Assembly: GCF_042466415.1 (NCBI RefSeq)
Contig: NZ_JAXHCH010000002.1
Location: forward strand, 620,001-684,000
Direction of reading: 5' to 3'
Source of the DNA: Albirhodobacter sp042466415
GTDB lineage: Bacteria; Pseudomonadota; Alphaproteobacteria; Rhodobacterales; Rhodobacteraceae
DNA length: 64,000 nucleotides
This document shows, one piece after another, positions 58,600-64,000 of the stretch (position 1 is its first letter; every line of letters begins with the position of its first letter). Made by a program: the position numbers and the translations under genes. A model generated the notes under the pieces. It was not told where the DNA came from and ran no database searches. It saw only the letters and a program-made list of their open reading frames with translations.

Positions 58600-60069
58600 T
58601 CAGGTTCCGCAGAAGGTCTGGCGGACCTCCTCATCTTTGAGCGGGCCGCGCGCGAGATCTTCCCATTCGGGCCGTGTCTCGTAAGGGGCGCGGCACGCCG
58701 CCAGCAGATGTTCGAACGGGGCCATATCGCCTTCAACCGCGGCTTGGATCATCTCCTCGACGCGGTGATTGCGCGGGATCCGGCGGGGGTTGGTGGCGCG
58801 CATGATGCCGACGGGATCCTCCTCTCGCGTCAACCGCGCCTCCCATTCGGGGGCCCAGCTTGTCCAAGCGTGCGCCTCGGTGAACTCGGTCGCCGCTGTG
58901 CCCTCGGACAACCCCGCAAACACGCGCGTGAAATCAACCTGTCCCGTCCCCATGCGCGACAAAAGCCCCTCAATCAGCGGTAAATCATCGGTTGTGGCTT
59001 GCGCGATCCCGATCTTGCGGCCGAAGTTTCGCAACCAACGCGCCTGGAAAATCTCGACGAAACCGTTGACCGAGCGTGTCGCTGCCTCAATGGCGGCGTC
59101 CTCGGTGCCCTCCATCAGGGGGAGCAGGCTTGTCGCGAGCTGTGCCAGATTCCAGGCGGCGATTGAGGGTTGGTTGGCGAAAGCGTAGCGCCCCATGCGA
59201 TCAATCGACGAGAAGACCTTTTGCGGATGGTAGCCATCCATGAACGCACATGGCCCGTAATCGATCGTCTCGCCGGAGATCGCCATGTTGTCGGTATTCA
59301 TCACGCCGTGGATGAATCCGACCGCCATCCAATCCGCAATCAAGGTGGCTTGCGCGGCAACAACCGCATCCAACAACCCCAGCGCGCCATCGGCGTCTGG
59401 ATAATGTCGTGCGATGGCATAATCGCACAGCGCTTGTAGATCACGCAGCCGCTCTTCAGGCGGTGCGTCGGAAGCCATCGCGGCCGCGGTCGCGTATTGG
59501 AACGTGCCAACCCGCAGATGCGAGGCCGCGACCCGTGTTAGGACCGCGCCCGGATATCCGCGCTCGCGTTGAACTCTTGCGCCCGTCGCCACAGCCGCGA
59601 GCGCGCGCGTCGTCGGGACGCCGAGAGCGGCAATGGCCTCGGACACGAGATATTCGCGCAGCACAGGGCCCATCCAAGCCCGCCCGTCGCCGCGCCGCGA
59701 ATATGGCGTTGGCCCCGAGCCTTTGAGGGCCACATCCACGCGGTGCGGCAAGGCTTGCCCGAAATCACCCGCCAGCTCGCCCAAGAGAACCGCGCGCCCA
59801 TCGCCCAAACGCGGAACCCAGCCGCCGAACTGATGCCCCGCGTAGGCTTGGGCAATCGGCGTTGATCCGTCAGTCACGCGATTTCCAGCGAGGATTGCCA
59901 ATCCCTCCGGCCCCGATAGCCAATCCAAATCAAGGCCCAGAGCCTCTGCGAGGGGGCGATTCACCGCGAGGAATTGCGGCGCCGTCGCGGACGCCGTTAT
60001 CGGCGTTGGGGCTTGCGGCGTGAAAAACGTCGCGGGAAGGGAGGTGTAGGTGGTGTCAAAGGCAAACAT
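58600..60069 (-). CDS. selO: Protein adenylyltransferase SelO (YdiU family)
   Basis: A 489-residue pseudokinase-fold enzyme that transfers AMP to protein Ser, Thr or Tyr. F-D-T-T-Y-T-S-L-P, then P-I-A-Q-A-Y-A-G-H-Q-F-G-G-W-V-P-R-L-G-D-G-R-A and L-K-G-S-G-P-T-P-Y-S-R-R-G-D-G-R-A are the SelO signatures; H-G-V-M-N-T-D-N-M and I-D-Y-G-P-C-A-F-M-D hold the metal and catalytic Asp. Bacterial SelO lacks selenocysteine at the end; the C-terminus here has F-C-G-T, with Cys third from last as in many proteobacteria. In E. coli it affects redox proteins under oxidative stress. Confidence 0.95.
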   Translation of the reverse strand: MFAFDTTYTSLPATFFTPQAPTPITASATAPQFLAVNRPLAEALGLDLDWLSGPEGLAILAGNRVTDGSTPIAQAYAGHQFGGWVPRLGDGRAVLLGELAGDFGQALPHRVDVALKGSGPTPYSRRGDGRAWMGPVLREYLVSEAIAALGVPTTRALAAVATGARVQRERGYPGAVLTRVAASHLRVGTFQYATAAAMASDAPPEERLRDLQALCDYAIARHYPDADGALGLLDAVVAAQATLIADWMAVGFIHGVMNTDNMAISGETIDYGPCAFMDGYHPQKVFSSIDRMGRYAFANQPSIAAWNLAQLATSLLPLMEGTEDAAIEAATRSVNGFVEIFQARWLRNFGRKIGIAQATTDDLPLIEGLLSRMGTGQVDFTRVFAGLSEGTAATEFTEAHAWTSWAPEWEARLTREEDPVGIMRATNPRRIPRNHRVEEMIQAAVEGDMAPFEHLLAACRAPYETRPEWEDLARGPLKDEEVRQTFCGT

Positions 60070-60122
60070 CGAATTTCCTTGCGCCAAAGCTTGGCCCAAG
60101 GGGGCCGTGCGTCACCCTAACC

Positions 60123-60158
60123 GCCCCAAGCCGAGAGAGCCAGAGGGCGGCTTGGGGC
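60123..60158. repeat. 10-bp inverted repeat between selO and the nucleoside hydrolase
   Basis: GCCCCAAGCC (60123-60132) pairs fully with GGCTTGGGGC (60149-60158). No T-run on either strand, so it may be a stem protecting a transcript end or a factor-dependent stop. Confidence 0.5.
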
Positions 60159-60171
60159 AGGGAGGTGCCGT

Positions 60172-61152
60172 CTAAAGACGACCGATCCGCGTGACCAAAA
60201 GATCAAAGAACGCATCCGCATCCACGTCGCGCAAGAACAGGGCGTTCGCCTCGCGGCCCGTTACACGCCACCAATCCGCGACCGTCATTCCGCGGGTGAG
60301 GGGGCTGTCGACCTCAATCTCGACATTGACCTCGCGGCCTTTGAAAAGCTCCGGTGCGAGAAGATAGGCGATCACGCAAGGATCGTGCAGCGGTGCACCC
60401 TCAGCGCCGTATTTCTCAACGTCGAACCGTTCAAAAAAGTCGATCCACGAGGCGACAACCTCGCCTATCGAGGGCTGCCCGCGCCCCAACCGCGCGCGAT
60501 TTTCCGCGCCGCCCGCCATCTCGCGGAATCGCGCTACACGGGCGGGGGTCGTCAGCGCCTTATGCGTCACATCGAGCGGCAGAACGACGATGCGGATGCC
60601 CGATTGAAACACCGCCTGCGCGGCTTCCGGATCGACGTAGATGTTAAATTCGGCGGCGGGCGTGACATTGCCCACCTCGAAATAGGCCCCACCCATCAAC
60701 ACGATTTGTTTGACCCTGTCCGCGATCTGCGGCGCGCGGCGCAGGGCGGTTGCGATATTTGTCAGTGGCCCCAAAACACACAGCGATACCGTTCCGGCAG
60801 GCTCGTTCATCACATGGTTGATGATCACGTCCACGCCGTCGCCTTCCGAGAGCGGCATCTGAGGCTCGGGTAAGCTGATCCCGTCAAGCCCGCTGACGCC
60901 GTGGATATATTCCGCCGTCACCAAATCGCGCGCCAGCGGACGATCGCATCCCGCATAAACAGGCACATCACGCCGCCCCGCCAATTCGCAGATCTTTCGG
61001 GCGTTGGTGTGCGTTAACACTAAAGGCACGTTCCCCGCGACAGCCGTCACCGCCAGCACGTCAAGTTCGGGGGATGCCAAGGCGAGCAAAATTGCCACCG
61101 CATCATCTTGACCGGGGTCGGTATCGATTATGATTTTCTGGGTTTGGGTCAT
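60172..61152 (-). CDS. Nucleoside hydrolase (IUNH family)
   Basis: A 326-residue cytosolic enzyme that cuts the N-glycosidic bond of ribonucleosides. The Ca/ribose Asp cluster is I-D-T-D-P-G-Q-D-D-A (about 9-18); V-T-A-V-A-G-N-V-P-L follows; the later L-H-D-P-C-V-I-A-Y (about 255) carries the active-site His-Asp. The family includes RihA/B/C; specificity is not clear. It is transcribed ahead of selO, with a 10-bp stem between. Confidence 0.93.
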   Translation of the reverse strand: MTQTQKIIIDTDPGQDDAVAILLALASPELDVLAVTAVAGNVPLVLTHTNARKICELAGRRDVPVYAGCDRPLARDLVTAEYIHGVSGLDGISLPEPQMPLSEGDGVDVIINHVMNEPAGTVSLCVLGPLTNIATALRRAPQIADRVKQIVLMGGAYFEVGNVTPAAEFNIYVDPEAAQAVFQSGIRIVVLPLDVTHKALTTPARVARFREMAGGAENRARLGRGQPSIGEVVASWIDFFERFDVEKYGAEGAPLHDPCVIAYLLAPELFKGREVNVEIEVDSPLTRGMTVADWWRVTGREANALFLRDVDADAFFDLLVTRIGRL

Positions 61153-61468
61153 CTTTGGCCTTGTTTTCTTGACGTAAGGGAATTTTTAACTGCCGCCCTG
61201 ATGCCACAAATACACAGGCGAACGCGGCTTGTTTTGCGGGATTTGGCAAGCTTACCTAGGGGAATACAGATGGTTAGCTATCTTTCATTTGCCGGATGGC
61301 TGCCACATTCGTGCCTTAAATCAATCGGAGAACACAATGGTTAACAAGACATAAATGCTCACAGCCGCATAAGATGTGATCAGGGCATTGCGTCCAGACC
61401 CGAGGTCGAGAAGCCGGTCCAATCCGGCGCAGGCACGCGGGCGTATGAACAGGTTTGAGGAACGAAAT
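61153..61468. other. Intergenic between two divergent genes
   Basis: 316 bases containing the promoters of the nucleoside hydrolase (left) and the next gene (right). No gene or clear structure is seen; short open frames here have no resemblance to known proteins. Confidence 0.5.
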
Positions 61469-62257
61469 ATGATTGTGCATCACCTACTTGCCAGCGCCCC
61501 CTTCGCGAGCCCGTTGAACGCCGCGCTGTCGCGCAGTTTGGGCCGCTCTCGCGCGCAGATGGCGCGGGCGGGATTTGCCCTCAATGGGGCGCCCACACGT
61601 GCGAAAGTGGTCGTCTCGGAAAAGCTCTTCGGGTATTCGGCGTCAGGGTTTGAAAACTTCTTCTCCAATGCGGTTGCCCGCGCCGCCGTCACCGCAGGAC
61701 GCCTTGACGGGCCGATCAAGCGCCTCGTGATTCAGGCAACACCACAGTCCGAATTGTTCCCCGCCCTGTGGCGCGGTATCGCGGCACGCGCGCAGGTCGA
61801 TAGTTTTGAAAGCCATAAAGATAAAATCTTCGGCGCAACGCGCGGATGGGCGGAGCTGATTGAGGATCTCGTCAACGTGATCGAACCTGCAGAGGTTGTT
61901 GTGCTGACGGGCAAACCCTCGCAGCTCGCGGCCTGCGCCGAACTTGTGCCGGGCGCGCGGATTGATATCGATAATTTTGAAGATCCCGCGATGCCAGATA
62001 CCGCACTCGCGATGATCCAGCGCCTCTATACGCAAGGACAGGTTCTGCCGCCGCGTCAGGTGCTACGCCTTCAATCATGGCACGCGCGTTTGCCGCAATG
62101 CGCCCCGCTCGCAGCGTTCACCCAAGCCGAGGCGGCCTATCTCGATGCCCGTTTCGCCGATGACATGGACCGCGTGTCCTGCCTTGGCCGCGTGCGGATC
62201 GTGGGCGACTTCGCGCAGGCTGGTCACGCAAACACGTCGCACATCGCTGCGCAATAA
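61469..62257 (+). CDS. Hypothetical cytosolic protein
   Basis: 262 residues from ATG 61469, which follows GAGGAACGAAAT. A longer frame from 61376 begins with a low-complexity Arg/Ser stretch and is less likely. No signal peptide, no membrane segment and no motif I can name. The middle part has alternating beta and alpha patterns (L-V-I-Q-A-T-P-Q-S-E-L-F-P; V-V-V-L-T-G-K-P-S-Q-L-A), suggesting a Rossmann-like fold. It is convergent with fbpA and shares a bidirectional terminator. Confidence 0.7.
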   Translation: MIVHHLLASAPFASPLNAALSRSLGRSRAQMARAGFALNGAPTRAKVVVSEKLFGYSASGFENFFSNAVARAAVTAGRLDGPIKRLVIQATPQSELFPALWRGIAARAQVDSFESHKDKIFGATRGWAELIEDLVNVIEPAEVVVLTGKPSQLAACAELVPGARIDIDNFEDPAMPDTALAMIQRLYTQGQVLPPRQVLRLQSWHARLPQCAPLAAFTQAEAAYLDARFADDMDRVSCLGRVRIVGDFAQAGHANTSHIAAQ

Positions 62258-62332
62258 GCGTTTGCGATCAATGGTTGGCCGCCTCTGCCAAGGCGCGCCT
62301 GCTGTGCCCGCTAGCTGCCGCTCGGGCGTAGC

Positions 62333-62369
62333 AAAAGCCCCCCGACGCTGCTCGCGCGGGGGGCTTTTT
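62333..62369. terminator. Bidirectional terminator
   Basis: AAAAGCCCCCCG...CGGGGGGCTTTTT stem between the convergent hypothetical gene and fbpA. Confidence 0.93.
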
Positions 62370-62389
62370 AGACTCACAATGACGGGCAA

Positions 62390-63448
62390 TCAGCCGTCGA
62401 GATCAACTTCTTCGATCAGCTTCAACGCTGCCGGGCGCAGCGCTGCGATGTCCGTTAACTCCAACGAGTTGGCCGTGAACTCACCCCAGCTTGCGACGAG
62501 TTCCGAGCGCTTCACGCCTGGCGTTGCGGGGAATTCGTTATTGGTCTCGGCGTAGATTTCCTGCGCCTCGGCGGAGACGAGGAACTCGATCAACTGAATC
62601 GCTTCTTCTTTGTTGGGGGCGGCTTGCGTCATCGCAACGCCCGAGACGTTCACATGCGTGCCGTCGCCCTCAAACACGGGGAAGGTCAGGTTGACGGAAT
62701 TCGCCCACTCAATTTGCTCCGGATCGGCGAGCATCTGGCCCATGTAATAGGTGTTGCCCAGCGAAATATCGCATTCGCCCGCCCAGATCGACTTAACCTG
62801 CGAGCGGTCGTTGCCGTCAGGCTTGCGCGCGAGATTGGCCTTGATCCCTTCGAGCCAGGCTTTCGTCGCGTCCTCGTCATGATGCGCGAGATAAGCGGCC
62901 GTCAGCGCGACGTTGTAATCGTCGGTGAAGGGGCGCGTGCAGATGCGGCCCTTCCACTTGGGATCGGCCAGATCTTCATAAGTGGTAACGTCGCCCTGTG
63001 CGACGCGCTCTTTCGAGGCGTAAACGATGCGGGCGCGCGAGGTTAAGCCGATCCACTGGCCATCGGGCGCGCGCAGTTCGGCAGGCACGGCTTCCAAGAC
63101 CACTGGATCGGTGATCGGCTGCGTCACCCCCGCGTCCACGATCTGCGCCAGACGCGCGATATCCACCGTCATCACGAGATCAGCAGGCGAGCGCGCGCCC
63201 TCTGCGACCAGCCGTTCGACCATGCCCTTATCCACGAAAGCCACATTCACATCGATGCCGGTTTTCGCGGTGAACGCATCAAACAGCGGTTGCACCAATT
63301 CGGGCTGGCGATGCGAATAGACATTCACTTCCTGCGCGAGGACGGCTTCGGGCAGGGCGACGGTTCCCGCGATCATCGCGGCGCCGATCAGCGCAGCACG
63401 CGAGGTGGAAGCTTTTGCCAAGAAGGTGTTGGAGGGGGTCGAGGGCAT
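62390..63448 (-). CDS. fbpA: Ferric iron ABC transporter substrate-binding protein
   Basis: A 352-residue periplasmic protein with a signal peptide (about 1-38, ending V-L-A-Q). The mature N-terminus V-N-V-Y-S-H-R-Q-P-E-L (about 41-51), then F-V-D-K-G-M-V-E-R-L and later C-D-I-S-L-G-N-T-Y-Y-M-G (two adjacent Tyr, iron ligands) match FbpA/FutA iron-binding proteins. The partner permease and ATPase genes are not beside it. A TGA-N9-TCA box lies 53 bases before the start codon, so the gene should respond to iron. Confidence 0.93.
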   Translation of the reverse strand: MPSTPSNTFLAKASTSRAALIGAAMIAGTVALPEAVLAQEVNVYSHRQPELVQPLFDAFTAKTGIDVNVAFVDKGMVERLVAEGARSPADLVMTVDIARLAQIVDAGVTQPITDPVVLEAVPAELRAPDGQWIGLTSRARIVYASKERVAQGDVTTYEDLADPKWKGRICTRPFTDDYNVALTAAYLAHHDEDATKAWLEGIKANLARKPDGNDRSQVKSIWAGECDISLGNTYYMGQMLADPEQIEWANSVNLTFPVFEGDGTHVNVSGVAMTQAAPNKEEAIQLIEFLVSAEAQEIYAETNNEFPATPGVKRSELVASWGEFTANSLELTDIAALRPAALKLIEEVDLDG

Positions 63449-63500
63449 GTTGTTTCGTCCTGACTGAGATTTAAACTTGAAGGCTTGTGGCGCCCGATAA

Positions 63501-63521
63501 ACCTGAGTTTTTTTATCAGGT
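63501..63521. promoter_or_regulatory. Iron-responsive operator (RirA IRO-type box) before fbpA
   Basis: ACCTGA-gttttttta-TCAGGT is a perfect dyad containing TGA-N9-TCA, the published core of the RirA binding site in Rhizobiales and Rhodobacterales. It lies 53 bases upstream of the fbpA start codon, in the right place to block the promoter under iron-replete conditions. Confidence 0.65.
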
Positions 63522-64000
63522 CAAGAGGTGAGGGTCGCAACAGCCCCCCGAAACCGCCAAAGATACGCGGTGTGCGACGCACCGCCGCAGGGCCTCTGCG
63601 GCGGCGACGCTGTGAGCTGCGCCGTTTACACATGCAAAAAATGGAAAGTGAATTGTAAGAATTTGGCACCTTTTGATCGACGCCATATCCGAAAGGCTAG
63701 GGCGGCAGCGGCCACTATCCTTTTGCGCCTTACCGATGCGTAACCTTATCCTTTTGCGGACTACGTTTAAGGCATGTGACAGTTATATAAAACACAAGTT
63801 GCGAATGAAAACGGTGCTTTATGCCGCATTCATCGCGGAGTTTATGGTTTGGGTCGTGTTTGACCCGCGTAAGGTCGATACGGCCTGCCTCGGTTGAGGC
63901 ACGAGTGAGGAGCGGTCGAAACGTCTGTGACGCGTCCCTGTTCTGGTGTGTGTGAAGGGGGAGTTTACCCGTGTTCGGTAAAGAGTTTTCAAGCGTGTGA
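63522..64000. other. Intergenic to the window end, no gene supported
   Basis: 479 bases without a recognisable protein or RNA gene. Two rightward open frames (63528-63743 and 63673-63897) have no ribosome site and no family pattern. A gene may start beyond the window. Confidence 0.45.

Noticed and set aside
63673..63897. Rightward frame of 74 codons near the window end
   Set aside because: No ribosome site, no domain pattern and irregular codon use; not strong enough to call a gene.

Overview
The window is a chromosomal segment of a high-GC alphaproteobacterium, most likely a member of the Rhodobacterales/Roseobacter group. This rests on the overall gene families: L9 and S6 with acidic or charged tails, pyruvate dehydrogenase E1-beta carrying its own lipoyl domain, a cytochrome b561-YceI fusion, a PhoX-type Tat phosphatase and a TGA-N9-TCA iron box. 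No species can be named from the sequence alone.

Region 1 (1-13210) is the right arm of a prophage. Overlapping tail-tip genes are followed by a large tailspike, a lysis block (membrane proteins, GH19 endolysin, holin-like protein) and a more AT-rich cargo block. The cargo holds a frameshifted sulfotransferase with an A10 tract, an OafA-type acyltransferase, an IS scar and an SRAP (HMCES/YedK) gene. The region ends exactly at a 53-bp 3' half of tRNA-Leu(UAG), which marks the right attachment site. The integrase and the intact tRNA should lie to the left of the window.

Region 2 (13.4-20 kb) holds a secreted PASTA protein and then an envelope-glycan locus. A GT-C membrane glycosyltransferase is divergent from four overlapping genes: a HAD-UbiA fusion resembling decaprenyl-phosphate phosphoribosyltransferase, GtrA, a DprE1-like oxidase and a DprE2-like reductase. 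Together they read as a polyprenyl-phosphoryl-D-arabinofuranose pathway with its transferase.

Region 3 (20-24 kb) has a Hint-domain protein that lacks the usual first cysteine, and a queCDE operon (preQ0 synthesis). The operon is preceded by a candidate attenuator made of two mutually exclusive hairpins.

Region 4 (24-37 kb) is mainly housekeeping: a glycine-zipper lipoprotein, a cupin, trigger factor, YceI, an MliC-like protein, ribosomal proteins S6-S18-L9 and the b561-YceI fusion. It continues with the fatty-acid cluster fabD-fabG-acpP-fabF-mltG, which is interrupted by a DUF2971 gene. A decayed IS5-family element follows mltG.

Region 5 (38.9-64 kb) is core metabolism: cysE, pdhABC, ftsB, class I fructose-bisphosphate aldolase, pgk, two cyclophilins, a LysE exporter, tyrS, anmK, an ABC-F ATPase, phoX, eno, an EamA transporter, selO, a nucleoside hydrolase and a lone iron-binding protein gene behind a RirA-type operator. 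Most transcription units end in clear intrinsic terminators. No rRNA, complete tRNA or CRISPR array was seen.
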